Shown here: one piece after another, positions 8,503 through 17,384 of the stretch
How positions within the stretch are numbered: the stretch's first letter is position 1
How the letters are laid out: the number at the start of each line of letters is the position of its first letter
Origin: Pseudomonadota bacterium
GTDB lineage: Bacteria > Myxococcota_A > UBA9042 > GCA-2863065
NCBI GenBank assembly: GCA_005776585.1
Contig: SXOX01000263.1
Location: 1-49,082 of the forward strand
Length of the DNA: 49,082 nucleotides
Direction of reading: 5' to 3'
Made by a program: the position numbers and the translations under genes
Notes under the pieces: generated by a model
The model's input: the letters and a program-made list of their open reading frames with translations, nothing else
Databases searched by the model: none
Told to the model about the DNA's origin: nothing

Positions 8503-9204
8503 GTGCCCGTCGTTCACTGGTTCGATCATCGCCGAGTTCCCGACCCGACCGACGCCGATGACAACGGCCTTGTCGCCGTCGGCGGCCGCCTCGATCCCGA
8601 GTGGCTGCTGGCCGGGTACTCTCGCGGGCTGTTTCCATGGTCGTCTCGCCCCATCCTGAATTGGTGGTCGCCCGATCCCCGCGCCGTGTTTCCGCTGGAC
8701 CGCTGGCGCCCCCACCGAAGCGCCTTCAAGGCGGCGCGGCTCGCCGGCTGGCGATACTCGGTGGACGAGGCGTTCGATCGGGTCGTCGAATCGTGCGCTC
8801 AGCGTGCGCCGGGGCGCCGCAGCACCTGGATCACGTCGGACTTCATCGCGGCCTATCGCGTGCTTCACGCTCAGGGACACGCCCACAGCGTCGAGGTCTG
8901 GCGCGGCGACGTCCTCGTCGGCGGCCTCTACGGGGTCCACCTCGGCGGCTTCTTTGGCGGCGAGTCGATGTTTCACCGTGAGACGGGGGCGTCCAAGGCG
9001 GCCGTTATCTACCTCATCGACCGGCTCCGCGCGGGCGGGTTCCTCATGCTGGATGGGCAGGCACCCAACGCGCATCTCCTCAACCTCGGCGCCGTGCTCC
9101 AGAACCGACACGACTTCCTGGCCGACCTCCGTGTCGCGATGACCATGAGCGCTCACCTCGGCTCGGGCGCCTCGTCCCTCGATCCACGCCCTGGTGAAGG
9201 CTAG
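8503..9204 (+). CDS. aat: Leucyl/phenylalanyl-tRNA--protein transferase
   Basis: The enzyme transfers Leu or Phe from aminoacyl-tRNA to proteins with N-terminal Arg or Lys, making them substrates of the N-end rule ClpS/ClpAP pathway in the cytoplasm. At 233 residues it has normal family length. Signature regions are present in order: GLVAVGGRLDPEWLLAGYSR with GLFPW (residues about 22-46), WWSPDPRAVFP, FFGGESMFHRETGASK with the FGESMF-type motif near residue 150, and DGQAPNAHLLNLGA near 186. The start is a GTG 43 bp after the upstream lipoprotein gene. Its TAG stop interlocks with that of the convergent arcA within a CTAG. Confidence 0.95.
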   Translation: MPVVHWFDHRRVPDPTDADDNGLVAVGGRLDPEWLLAGYSRGLFPWSSRPILNWWSPDPRAVFPLDRWRPHRSAFKAARLAGWRYSVDEAFDRVVESCAQRAPGRRSTWITSDFIAAYRVLHAQGHAHSVEVWRGDVLVGGLYGVHLGGFFGGESMFHRETGASKAAVIYLIDRLRAGGFLMLDGQAPNAHLLNLGAVLQNRHDFLADLRVAMTMSAHLGSGASSLDPRPGEG

Positions 9205-10511
9205 TCGCGTCGCAGCGGCAGGGTGAGGCAGCGCGGACCGCCGCGCCCACGCGAGAGCTCGGCGCCGTCGAGCGCGACCACGAGCTTGCGTTCGGCCCGA
9301 CCGAGCAGCAGCGGGGCGTTCCGCACGAACTCGGCGGCCGTGAGCACCTCGAAGCCCTCCGCGTTGAGGCGCGCGAGCGTGCGCTCGTTTCGCTGGTAGA
9401 GCAGGATCTTGCCAGGAGCGAGGGCGAACGCGTTGGCGCCGTCCGTCCATTGCTCTCGCGCCTGGTGGACCGGATCGTCGCCTCCGCACGCGATGGCCCG
9501 CAGGGCGAGCCCATCCTCGCGGAGGACGTCCAGTAGGCCACCATCCCGCGGTCGGGGCAGCTCGCCGGTCGCGCGATCCAGCGTCTCGACGCGCGCGGCC
9601 TCGGGCGACAGCAGGATCGGCGCGTAGACGAGGCAGGTCGCTGGGTCCACCAGCGTGAAGACCGTGTCGAGGTGCATCGTCGAGCGCGCGGCGCGCAACG
9701 TGACGATGTGTACCCGAGCCAGCGCCGGATTGCTCGCGAGCAGCCGGATCGCGGCCTCGATGGCCGAGGCCCGCTGCGTGCGCTCTCCGACGCCGATGCA
9801 GACCGTGTCCGGTGAGGGCAGCATCACGTCCCCACCTTCGATTGCCGGATTGGCGATCGCCGGTCGGTCGCCACAAACGATTCCGACATCGATGACCGTC
9901 GTGGGCATCACCACGTCCCCGGCACTGATCAGCGCCCGCATCAACGCCATCTCGCGGCGCCGCGCCGGATGACGCGCGTAGGTTGCCACGGCGTGTGACC
10001 CCACGACGGCCATGAGATCCCGCGCGAAGAGCAGGTTCGGCAGCGGCCAGCGAAAGACGCGGCGCCCACTGGCCGTCGAGCCGCGCAGCAGGACCTTCAC
10101 CAACTCGTGCGGCTCGAGTGCATTGAGCAGGGACGCGACGCCATCGTGAGGCACGTCCGTCTCCTCGCGGAGCGCGTGTTCGATGAGCGCCTCGCGCACA
10201 TCGGCCTGGTGGAACAGTCGCCGCAGCAGGTCCCGGACCTCGTGCGTCGCGCCGCGCCCGCAGGTCGCTTGGAGCACCGCGACCAGCTGGTCGTGTTCGG
10301 CGCGAAGCCGCGAGAGCAGCACGAGATCATCGAAGAGCAGGTAGTCCGGGTTGCTCCGGGGTATCCCGGTCGTCGCGTCCTCGATGAAGGCCACGAGGTT
10401 GTCGGGAACCATCAGGTCCATCTCCGGACCGGGCCGATGGATCAGCACCTCTCTCAGGGTGGCGAGCTCGGAGGTGACGTGCAGGGCGATGGGCGGATGG
10501 TCGATCGACAT
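9201..10511 (-). CDS. arcA: Arginine deiminase
   Basis: Catalyses hydrolysis of L-arginine to citrulline and ammonia. The 436-residue protein is of family length and has the guanidino-modifying enzyme motifs: LLFARDLMAVVG (the FTRD-like segment), EGGDVML with the substrate-binding acidic residue, MHLDTVFTLVD with the catalytic His, and the C-terminal SRGRGGPRCLTLPL with the nucleophilic Cys about nine residues from the end. The N-terminal LREVLIHRPGPEMD matches too. No arcB, arcC or arcD lies nearby, so it may serve nitrogen scavenging, acid tolerance or citrulline supply rather than a complete fermentative pathway. ATG 10511 agrees with the conserved N-terminus. A 210-bp gap precedes it. Confidence 0.95.
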   Translation of the reverse strand: MSIDHPPIALHVTSELATLREVLIHRPGPEMDLMVPDNLVAFIEDATTGIPRSNPDYLLFDDLVLLSRLRAEHDQLVAVLQATCGRGATHEVRDLLRRLFHQADVREALIEHALREETDVPHDGVASLLNALEPHELVKVLLRGSTASGRRVFRWPLPNLLFARDLMAVVGSHAVATYARHPARRREMALMRALISAGDVVMPTTVIDVGIVCGDRPAIANPAIEGGDVMLPSPDTVCIGVGERTQRASAIEAAIRLLASNPALARVHIVTLRAARSTMHLDTVFTLVDPATCLVYAPILLSPEAARVETLDRATGELPRPRDGGLLDVLREDGLALRAIACGGDDPVHQAREQWTDGANAFALAPGKILLYQRNERTLARLNAEGFEVLTAAEFVRNAPLLLGRAERKLVVALDGAELSRGRGGPRCLTLPLRRD

Positions 10512-10721
10512 GCCTCAGCGGTACCTGAGGCCAGGGCGCTTGCCAAGTTTCTGGCCGGCCCGCGGCGACGCACGCCACTTCGCGCCGCACCACTCAGCGG
10601 CCCAGAAACGGCGTACTAGGTTTGACGGACAGTCTATTTCGGCGCAAAAACACGTGAATCTGGGACATATTGCCCGGTCGCGGGACACAAATGACCGCGC
10701 CGCCGCGGCTGGCAAATGCGC

Positions 10722-11186
10722 CTACCAGCGATGATAGGCTGGGTGGTCCTCGCCGACGGCGACGAAGGTCCCGGTGCAGGCGGCGGTGACGACGCCACCG
10801 CTCTCGATCGAGGCCTCGACGATTGCGCGGTCATCGGTCCCCTCGATGACCTTGGCCCGAAGGGTCAGCAGCCCGGTCGTCGGCGTGGGCCGCTTGAGTC
10901 TCACCGAGTACTCGGCCGTGACCGTCGGTGGCGGCGCAGTGGCCTTGCGCTTGCCCATGAAGAACATCGCAGCGGCCCAGTTGCTGTGGCAGTCGAGCAG
11001 CGTGCCCGCGATCCCCCCAGACAGCACGCCGTCGAAGGCCTGGTGCCACGGCTTGGGGCTGAAGCTGGCGACGAGCTCGTGCTCCGCACCTCCGGGATAG
11101 CTCTTGATGCGTAGCCCCTTGGCGTTCATGGGTCCGCAGCCAAAGCAACGAGCCTCGGGCGCATAGCGATCTTGCAAACCGTCCAT
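10722..11186 (-). CDS. PaaI-like hotdog-fold thioesterase family protein
   Basis: A 154-residue single-domain protein. ATG 11186 is preferred over an in-frame TTG six bases upstream because AGAGGA lies at the right distance. The N-terminal CFGCGPMNAKGLRIK is typical of PaaI/YbgC-like acyl-CoA thioesterases annotated as 4HBT superfamily, and HQAFDGVLSGGIAGTLLDCHS forms the hotdog helix, with Asp65 a candidate catalytic residue. Such enzymes hydrolyse acyl-CoA thioesters as oligomers in the cytoplasm; the substrate cannot be read here. It follows the large Cys-rich lipoprotein gene on the same strand after 49 bp. Confidence 0.85.
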   Translation of the reverse strand: MDGLQDRYAPEARCFGCGPMNAKGLRIKSYPGGAEHELVASFSPKPWHQAFDGVLSGGIAGTLLDCHSNWAAAMFFMGKRKATAPPPTVTAEYSVRLKRPTPTTGLLTLRAKVIEGTDDRAIVEASIESGGVVTAACTGTFVAVGEDHPAYHRW

Positions 11187-11235
11187 CGGCAATCCTCTTT
11201 CGATTCTCTGGCCCGAGTCGCGTGACTCGGAGCCA

Positions 11236-13641
11236 TCATTCGCAGGTCATCGAGATGTGAAACGCTCCTGAGGCTCCTGATGCGCCGTCGATTCCGATGA
11301 AGTAGGTCGCACCCGAAGCCGCGGGAAAAGCCACTATGCCTTCCCCAGAAGCGATGCAGGTCGAGGCCTGACACCCACCTCCGAGGTCTTGCAGGACGAG
11401 GATCCGGTGACCGGGAAAGGCCTCATCGACGGTGATAGTAGCGAGGCCATTCGAACTCGACAAGTAGGTATAGAAGAATTCCGGTCCGGATAGGGTTTCC
11501 ACTGAGCACGAGTAGTGGGAAACCTTATTTGACTCACCGGAGGTGGCCCAGTACGTGGACAACCCGCAATACGCGGCGTCCCCAGGGACGCACGTCGCCG
11601 CACAAATCAGTGAGGCCTTGCAGCCAGGGTCGGCACAGTCGAAGAAGCCGTCGCTGTCGTCATCTTGACCATTGTCGCAGATCTCCCCGTTCTTGCACAC
11701 GGGTGCGGTCCCGCAATCGGCGTCCTCACAGTCGGTCGAGCCATCTCCGTCGTCGTCGCTGCCATTGTCGCAGGCGACCTCCGCGCCGTCCTTGCAGCTG
11801 ACGGAGATCGAGAGCTTCCCGCTGGCGCCGTCCTTGCCGTCGACGACGAGATAGTAGGTGGTACCCGGGGCGGCGGCGAACGTCACCTTGGTGGGATCGG
11901 CGGCGATGCAGCCCGCCGGAACGCAGCCATCGCCCTGGTCGGCGAGGACCAGGAGGTGCGTGGCGACCTGCTCGTTCGATAGCTTGACCGTCACCGAGCG
12001 CGGGACGTCAGTCTTGAAGACCCAGGCGTACTCCTTGCCGGTGAAGTTCCCCGCGGCGCACGGCCACGCACTGATGGCCTTGGTTGCGCCGAAGGCGTCG
12101 CTGGCCCAGGCGACGTTGTCGCCGCACTTGAGCGGATTCTTGGGTGTACAGCCACAGGCGTTGCCAATGGGCACACATGCACCCCCCTGACATTGAGCCG
12201 AGACCGCGCATACATTCGGGGGCGGACAGCTCGCGCCGTCCGGCACGGGGCTCGACGCGCACTGGCCCGTCTCCGCGACGCAGGCGGAGGTCTGGCAAAC
12301 CGTGTCGGAGGCAGGGCAGGTGACCGCGGAACCCGGGAGCGACTCGCAGTGGTCGACGACGCAGACGCGCTTGGCTGCGCACAAGTCGATTGGCCCTGGC
12401 AGAACACACTCCGCGTCCTGCGTACAGGGTGTGCAGACCAGCGGACCCGCCGCGCACGTGCCGAGCTGGCAGACGTCGGGCGATGTGCATGGGTCTCCGT
12501 CATCGCACGGGCCCGCCGTGTTGGCGTGGGTGCAGGTCCCGCTCACGCCGCAGGCGTCGGTCGTACAGGCGTTGCCGTCATCGCAGTCCTTGGCAGTCCC
12601 CTGGCACGCTCCGGCAAGGCACGCGTCCTGGAGCGTGCAGGCGTTGCCATCGTCACACGTCGCGCCATCGGGCGCAGGCGTGGCGCTACACTTGCCGGTC
12701 TTCGGGTCACACGAGCCATCGGCGCAGCCGCCGCCGCCACAGACGACGACGCTCGTGGGATCGGGCGCGCACTGGCCCTGGGTGCATCGCAGCAGTCCAT
12801 TGCAGCGATCGCCGTCGTCGTAGAGGTCGCACTCCGCGTCGGTCGTGCAGCCACACGCCGGGGCACCGCCGCGACACGCCCCGACCGCGTCGCAGGCGTC
12901 GCCGAAGGTGCAGAGGTTGCCGTCATCGCACGGCGTGCCCTCGGGGAGCGGGAGCGAGGAGCAGGCCGCCGTCGCCGGGTTGCAGCCAGTCGCCGTGCAC
13001 GGGCCCGTCGCCTCCTTGGGGCAGACGATCGCGGACTTCGGCGTGACGTGGCAGTAGTGCTCCTGGCACGAGAGCGTGCCATTGCATGGGTCGGCGTCTT
13101 GCCATTGCGTACATTCCGCATCCGTCGTACAGGGACAGAACGGCGTGCCCGGCATGCACACCCCACTCTCACAGTGATCGGCCACGGTGCATGGGTTGCC
13201 GTCGTCGCAGCCGCCCGTAGCCGGTCCGTGTTGGCACCCCGCCTTGGGGTCGCAGTGGTCCTCAGTGCATGGGTCGCCGTCGTCACAGGTTCGCGCGCGT
13301 CCGGCGCTGCACGCGCCCGCGACGCACGTCCGATCGGTCGCGCAGACGTCACCACTGTCACATGGAGCGCCTTCGCCCGCGGCGATGAGCACGCAGGCGC
13401 CGTCGACACAGGATGGCCTGCGGCACGGAGCGCTCGCGAGCCGCGCGACGCACTCGCCATCGGAGGCACAGCCGGTCGCCGCCGAAGCGTCCACCTCGAG
13501 CACCGCAACGTCCGTCGTGACGGCACCGTCGCTCGTCAATGCGCGGATCGAGGGCTCCGGCGCGGCGCAGCCGAACAACGCGAGGCCAAGGACGACCCCG
13601 CGCGCGAGAGCAGCCAAGCGAGTCCGGGGGGCGCGTCGCAC
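11236..13641 (-). CDS. Cys-rich 801-aa lipoprotein with CDDGxPC repeats and two PPC-like domains
   Basis: GTG 13641 places a classical lipoprotein signal (ending LFGC, Cys25) at the N-terminus; a longer frame to 13722 exists and no strong ribosome site decides between them. Residues about 60-520 are a chain of short disulfide modules of the form CDDGxPCTxxDxCxxGxC, common in myxobacterial surface proteins. The C-terminal part has two PPC-like beta-sandwich modules (CGDNVAWASDAFG and CGLSTYWATSGES starts) separated by two MopE-type Asp loops (CDNGSDDDGDGSTDCED and CDNGQDDDSDGFFDC) that may bind metal. The last module (about 11239-11560) uses visibly more A/T-ending codons than the rest. Function is unknown; a surface location is likely. 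Confidence 0.78.
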   Translation of the reverse strand: MRRAPRTRLAALARGVVLGLALFGCAAPEPSIRALTSDGAVTTDVAVLEVDASAATGCASDGECVARLASAPCRRPSCVDGACVLIAAGEGAPCDSGDVCATDRTCVAGACSAGRARTCDDGDPCTEDHCDPKAGCQHGPATGGCDDGNPCTVADHCESGVCMPGTPFCPCTTDAECTQWQDADPCNGTLSCQEHYCHVTPKSAIVCPKEATGPCTATGCNPATAACSSLPLPEGTPCDDGNLCTFGDACDAVGACRGGAPACGCTTDAECDLYDDGDRCNGLLRCTQGQCAPDPTSVVVCGGGGCADGSCDPKTGKCSATPAPDGATCDDGNACTLQDACLAGACQGTAKDCDDGNACTTDACGVSGTCTHANTAGPCDDGDPCTSPDVCQLGTCAAGPLVCTPCTQDAECVLPGPIDLCAAKRVCVVDHCESLPGSAVTCPASDTVCQTSACVAETGQCASSPVPDGASCPPPNVCAVSAQCQGGACVPIGNACGCTPKNPLKCGDNVAWASDAFGATKAISAWPCAAGNFTGKEYAWVFKTDVPRSVTVKLSNEQVATHLLVLADQGDGCVPAGCIAADPTKVTFAAAPGTTYYLVVDGKDGASGKLSISVSCKDGAEVACDNGSDDDGDGSTDCEDADCGTAPVCKNGEICDNGQDDDSDGFFDCADPGCKASLICAATCVPGDAAYCGLSTYWATSGESNKVSHYSCSVETLSGPEFFYTYLSSSNGLATITVDEAFPGHRILVLQDLGGGCQASTCIASGEGIVAFPAASGATYFIGIDGASGASGAFHISMTCE

Positions 13642-13690
13642 CGGGGGATGATAGCGTCTCGCGCAGCGCGAATCACGTCGCGGTCGTGTT

Positions 13691-14176
13691 ATGGTCAGCG
13701 CCATGGCGCTCGAAGGTCCCACGGACGAAGCATACGAGTCCCTCTGCCGGCGCTGCGGTCAGAGCTGTCACTTCGGGGTGCTCGTCAACGAGCGCGCGAT
13801 CATCATCGACGACATCCACTGCAGGTTCCTCGTCCGCGAGTCGGAGGGACGGTTCTCGTGCTCGGTGTACGGTGAACGCTACTCCCGGGCTCCTTGGTGT
13901 CACTCGGCGCAACAGGCGCTTGAGGGCGGCTTCCTGGCTCAGGATTGCCCCTATGCCAAGGGCGTGCGCGGCTATCGCGGCAAGTCGCGACTCCACAAGC
14001 GGCTCGCCAGCCAGATCGAGCCGCTCGTGCGCGAGGAGCTGCTGCGCAGCGGCGTCCCGGCGGGAGTCTCCGAGGAGGCCCTCCGGCGATTCCTGATGCG
14101 TACCGGCGGGGATGCATTCGACCTCGTCGCGTCTGACGATCCGGAGCGCCTGTCGCTCAAGGCGCGCGATGCGTAG
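13691..14176 (+). CDS. YkgJ-like CxxCxxxC cluster protein
   Basis: A 161-residue cytoplasmic protein with seven cysteines placed as in the YkgJ/UPF0153 and YcgN families: C19, C22 and C26 in LCRRCGQSCHF, then C44, C57, C70 in PWCHSA, and C86 in QDCPYAKG. The family is predicted to bind zinc or an iron-sulfur cluster; its biochemical role is not established. An alternative ATG at 13703 would drop four residues and retain all cysteines. The gene is divergent from the large lipoprotein gene across about 50 bp and convergent with the PilZ gene, whose stop is 9 bp away. Confidence 0.75.
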   Translation: MVSAMALEGPTDEAYESLCRRCGQSCHFGVLVNERAIIIDDIHCRFLVRESEGRFSCSVYGERYSRAPWCHSAQQALEGGFLAQDCPYAKGVRGYRGKSRLHKRLASQIEPLVREELLRSGVPAGVSEEALRRFLMRTGGDAFDLVASDDPERLSLKARDA

Positions 14177-14185
14177 ACCGCTCGG

Positions 14186-14863
14186 CTACTTCATGCGCGT
14201 GGGCTGGCCGCTCAGGTACTCCGCCACGATGCGCTGCTCCTCCTCCGAGAGGTTGAGGAACTTGAGCCCGTAGCGGCGTCCCGTCCCGCCGCCCGCGTCG
14301 ACCTCACGGGCGACGAGCGCCTGCGACTGAATCATGCGATCGGCGCCGGGGATGAGAAACGACACCACGACCGTCTCATGGAGCCCAATCGTCTGATTGG
14401 TCTCGACGAGCACGCCGTGCTCCGAGATGTCCCGGCTCTTGCCGAAGATGGTCGTGGGCTTGGGCGCCTGGACCTTCACCTGCACGAGGATGGAGATGTA
14501 CTTGCGGTTCGGGATGGCCATGAGCCGCGCGGTGAGCTTGAGGAGCGACTTGCCGGAGATGGGCTCCTCCACCACGTGCACGCCGCCAAGCTTTTTCCAC
14601 GTCTCGACGGCTTTGGCGTCGTCGTCTTTGCCGCAGATCAGGACCATGTGGCTGTCGGGTCCCAGCGCCGCATGCAAGGTCTGCGGGGCCACGCCCTGCG
14701 GCAGGCCGCGGCAGATAACGAGGCTCGCGCCGTGCGACTGGATGAACGCCAGCGCGTCGGCGCCCGACATGGCGGTGAACACGTCGCAGCCGCGAACCTG
14801 AAAGGCGTGCTCAGGCGACTCGAAGAACGTGGGGTCCACTGAGACGAGAAGAACCTTTTTCAC
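14186..14863 (-). CDS. Degenerate receiver domain fused to PilZ domain
   Basis: A 225-residue protein with an N-terminal receiver-like fold (KKVLLVSVDPTFF at the start, then LVICRGLPQG where a receiver has its phospho-acceptor Asp) and a C-terminal PilZ domain. The Asp position is occupied by Cys-Arg, so phosphorylation is not expected. PilZ has the DxSxxG motif (RDISEHGVLVE), but the preceding RxxxR reads R-K-Y-I-S, missing the second Arg, so c-di-GMP binding is doubtful. The architecture and sequence match the paralogue at 34555-35304. GTG 14863 starts exactly at the domain; a GTG at 14908 would add 15 basic residues. It follows the giant lipoprotein pair on the same strand. Confidence 0.78.
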   Translation of the reverse strand: MKKVLLVSVDPTFFESPEHAFQVRGCDVFTAMSGADALAFIQSHGASLVICRGLPQGVAPQTLHAALGPDSHMVLICGKDDDAKAVETWKKLGGVHVVEEPISGKSLLKLTARLMAIPNRKYISILVQVKVQAPKPTTIFGKSRDISEHGVLVETNQTIGLHETVVVSFLIPGADRMIQSQALVAREVDAGGGTGRRYGLKFLNLSEEEQRIVAEYLSGQPTRMK

Positions 14864-14978
14864 GGTCGTGGGCTTTCGTCGCGCATGCTCGTCGGTCCAT
14901 CGCCTCACCCGACCCCAGGGAGGCGTTCGGGTGATGGTGGGGCAGGGGGCCGCTCAAGTCAACCGCGAGCGGCGGGCC

Positions 14979-17384
14979 CTACGGACTGCAGGTGGTGAGC
15001 ACCGTGATGTCGTCGAGGGACACGCCGCCGTAGCCATTGGCGTCGCCATCGAGCGTGTCGAAGTGAAAGCGCAGCCGGACGAGGCGGCCGCGCGCGAGGC
15101 CGAGGTCGAGCTTGGTCACGTGGATCCACGCCGGCCCAGTCGGCTGGCCGTCGGGACCCGAGGTCCACCACGGCGGTGTCCCGGTCGTGCTCGACCACAC
15201 GACCTGCGGCGCGAGCTTGCTCTCCGGGTCGACCACCGTGACGGTCAGTCGGTCCCAGTCGATGCTGCCGACGCCGTGTGCCCACTCGGTATCGAGGAGC
15301 ACGCGAAACGACAGCACCGTCGTCCACTGCGGCGCCACGAGGAAGCTCGGCGACTCGACGGCCGCGGAGTTCTGCTTGCCCGAGTCGTAGGTACCCACGG
15401 CGTTCCCGTAGTGCAGCGCGCCCGGCGCGTCTCCGCTCGGTCCCGGAGACCAGGCCCATCCCACGCCATCCCCGGGGTCGGCGTCCTGGACGACCTGGAA
15501 GCCGTCCCAGCCGCCGTTGAAGAAGGCGGCGGCGAGCGTGCTCGACTTGCAGCACGCCGGCCCGTCGGTGAACGTACTGGCGCAGGTACCGTCGACGCAG
15601 GCCTCCGTGGTGCAGGCGGTGCCGCCATCGGTGCAATCGGCGTCCTGCTGGCAGCACGTCGGAAGAGAGACGCAGCCCTTGACCACCAGGTCGCAGTAGC
15701 CCTGCTGGCACGGATCGGCGCTCGCGCAGTCGGCGTTGCTCAGGCAACAGCCGGCTACGGGGATGTGCGCGCACTGGGCTCCGACCCCGGGACAGGCGTC
15801 CTGCGTGCACGGGTTCTTGTCGTCGCACGTGGCGCCGGTCAGGCAGCAGTCGGCGATGTCGAGGTGCTGGCACACGCCACCCGAAGACTGCGTCAGGCCT
15901 GCGCAGTTGTCGGCGGTGCACGGCTTGTCGTCGGCGCACTCGAGGTCCGACAGGCAGCACCCGCCGAGCACCGGGTAGGTGCACTTGCCCTGTTGGCAGA
16001 CGTTCAGCGTACACGGCTTTCCGTCGTCGCAGTCGGTCGCCGTGGCGCACGCGGCCGTCTCCGGGACATAGGCGCATTGGCCCTCGATGCACAGATCGCT
16101 CGTGGCCGACAGGCCGTCATCGCAGGCCTTCGAGTCCGTGCACGTCCGCGGCTCGCAGGGGCTATCGAGCAGCAGATCGTCGAGGTAGACGCCCTGACCC
16201 GAGTTCTCGATGTCGTCTTTGGTGTCGAAATTCACGCGCAACGTAATGGTCTTGCCCGCCCAGCCGGAGAGGTCGATGGCCACAGCCTGCCAGGCCTGAT
16301 AGCCCGCCAGCTTGGACTTGTCCCAGACGACCACCACGGGTCCCGGGCCGGAGGTGAGCGCGACCTGAAGCACGTCGAAGCTGGGGTCCGGCTCGACGTC
16401 CACCCACACGGCAAAGCGGAGCGTGCTCGGCACGCCGGCCGGGAGCGCGATCGGCGCCGTCTGGAGCGTGCCCTTGCTGGGCGTCCCTGAGTCGTAGCTG
16501 CCCAGCGGGTCCGTGCCGTAGTACATCGCGCCTGGCGGGGAGTTCGACAGGCCGCCGGAGACGACGTGCCAGCCGACCTCGGCCGACACGTTCTGGACGA
16601 AGAGCGGCCCGGCCGTCCCGTCCTCGAATCGGGCCTCGAGCATCAGCGGCTTGCAGCAGCCGGGAGCCAGCGTGGCCGTGTGCAGGCACGTGCCCGAGGC
16701 GCAGGAGTCGGTGGTGCAGAGATCATCGGCGTCGGCGCAGTCGAGGTTGACCGTGCAGCAGCTCGGCTCGTGGGTGCAGAAGCCGTCGATGCAGACGTCC
16801 TCGGTGCAGCTGTTCTGGTCTTCGCACATCGCGTTCGAGGCGCAGCAGAGGCCGTAGATGTAGTCATGGTGACAGACGCCCGCGTCGAGGTGGTCCGCCG
16901 TGCACGGGTTGTTGTCATTGCAGGGCGGCTTGATGTCTGGCTGAGTGTCCGCTGTATCGATTGCGCTGTCCTTCGCAGTGTCGCTCGCAGTGTCGCTCGC
17001 AGTGTCGCTCGCAGTGTCGCTCGCAGTGTCGCTCGCAGTGTCGACGGTCACATCGCCGGTGGTCTCCTGCACGGTGTCACCCACGGTGTCGCCCGCGGTG
17101 TCGAGCGCCGGCAGGTTCGTCGCGATGTCGAGCGGTGGTGCCGTGATGTCGCGGGTGTCGGCGAGGGGCGTGACCTCGGCCTCGGGTAGCCCACTCAGCG
17201 CGTCCGACACCGGAGCGGTGTCACCGACCTCCACGCCCGCCGTGGCCTCCATTCCAGCGTCCAGCCGCAGCCCTCCGAGCGCGCCGTCACTGACCGCGGC
17301 GTCATCGTACCCGAGGCTCGAGCACGCGGTGCCCAGCAGCCCGAGGCCGAGGCTCAGTAGAAGCTGCCGTAGACCGTCGACCAC
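14979..17384 (-). CDS. 801-aa lipoprotein with DTAS repeats, Cys-rich modules and two jelly-roll domains
   Basis: The GTG start lies 31 bp inside the upstream gene's 3' end and gives a short signal ending in GTAC (Cys21). Residues about 25-150 are an Asp/Thr/Ala spacer with perfect DTAS repeats. Cys-rich modules (CNDNNPCTADH, CEDQNSCTEDVC) follow. Two beta-sandwich domains of the choice-of-anchor J/MAM-like type lie near residues 240-405 (ARFEDGTAGPLF ... GVYLDDLLLDSPC) and 610-801 (AAFFNGGWDGFQV ... GGVSLDDITVLTTC), with more Cys-rich modules between. The domain order suggests an extracellular binding or structural protein on the envelope. The long overlap with the upstream frame suggests translational coupling, so the two giant lipoproteins probably form one complex or pathway. 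Confidence 0.8.
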   Translation of the reverse strand: MVDGLRQLLLSLGLGLLGTACSSLGYDDAAVSDGALGGLRLDAGMEATAGVEVGDTAPVSDALSGLPEAEVTPLADTRDITAPPLDIATNLPALDTAGDTVGDTVQETTGDVTVDTASDTASDTASDTASDTASDTAKDSAIDTADTQPDIKPPCNDNNPCTADHLDAGVCHHDYIYGLCCASNAMCEDQNSCTEDVCIDGFCTHEPSCCTVNLDCADADDLCTTDSCASGTCLHTATLAPGCCKPLMLEARFEDGTAGPLFVQNVSAEVGWHVVSGGLSNSPPGAMYYGTDPLGSYDSGTPSKGTLQTAPIALPAGVPSTLRFAVWVDVEPDPSFDVLQVALTSGPGPVVVVWDKSKLAGYQAWQAVAIDLSGWAGKTITLRVNFDTKDDIENSGQGVYLDDLLLDSPCEPRTCTDSKACDDGLSATSDLCIEGQCAYVPETAACATATDCDDGKPCTLNVCQQGKCTYPVLGGCCLSDLECADDKPCTADNCAGLTQSSGGVCQHLDIADCCLTGATCDDKNPCTQDACPGVGAQCAHIPVAGCCLSNADCASADPCQQGYCDLVVKGCVSLPTCCQQDADCTDGGTACTTEACVDGTCASTFTDGPACCKSSTLAAAFFNGGWDGFQVVQDADPGDGVGWAWSPGPSGDAPGALHYGNAVGTYDSGKQNSAAVESPSFLVAPQWTTVLSFRVLLDTEWAHGVGSIDWDRLTVTVVDPESKLAPQVVWSSTTGTPPWWTSGPDGQPTGPAWIHVTKLDLGLARGRLVRLRFHFDTLDGDANGYGGVSLDDITVLTTCSP
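16975..17046 (-). repeat. 12-bp tandem repeat in coding sequence
   Basis: GCAGTGTCGCTC (plus strand) occurs five times perfectly from 16975 to 17034, followed by a sixth copy changed at its last three bases. On the coding strand it encodes Asp-Thr-Ala-Ser. Because the unit is a multiple of three, slippage would lengthen or shorten the spacer without a frameshift. Confidence 0.9.

Noticed and set aside
10512..10721. tRNA or small RNA gene in the gap between arcA and the thioesterase gene
   Set aside because: No cloverleaf or TTCRA-type arm could be assembled; there is a CACGTG palindrome but no clear promoter for arcA.
16975..17046. Possible CRISPR-like array
   Set aside because: The 12-bp units are contiguous with no spacers and encode a regular DTAS peptide.
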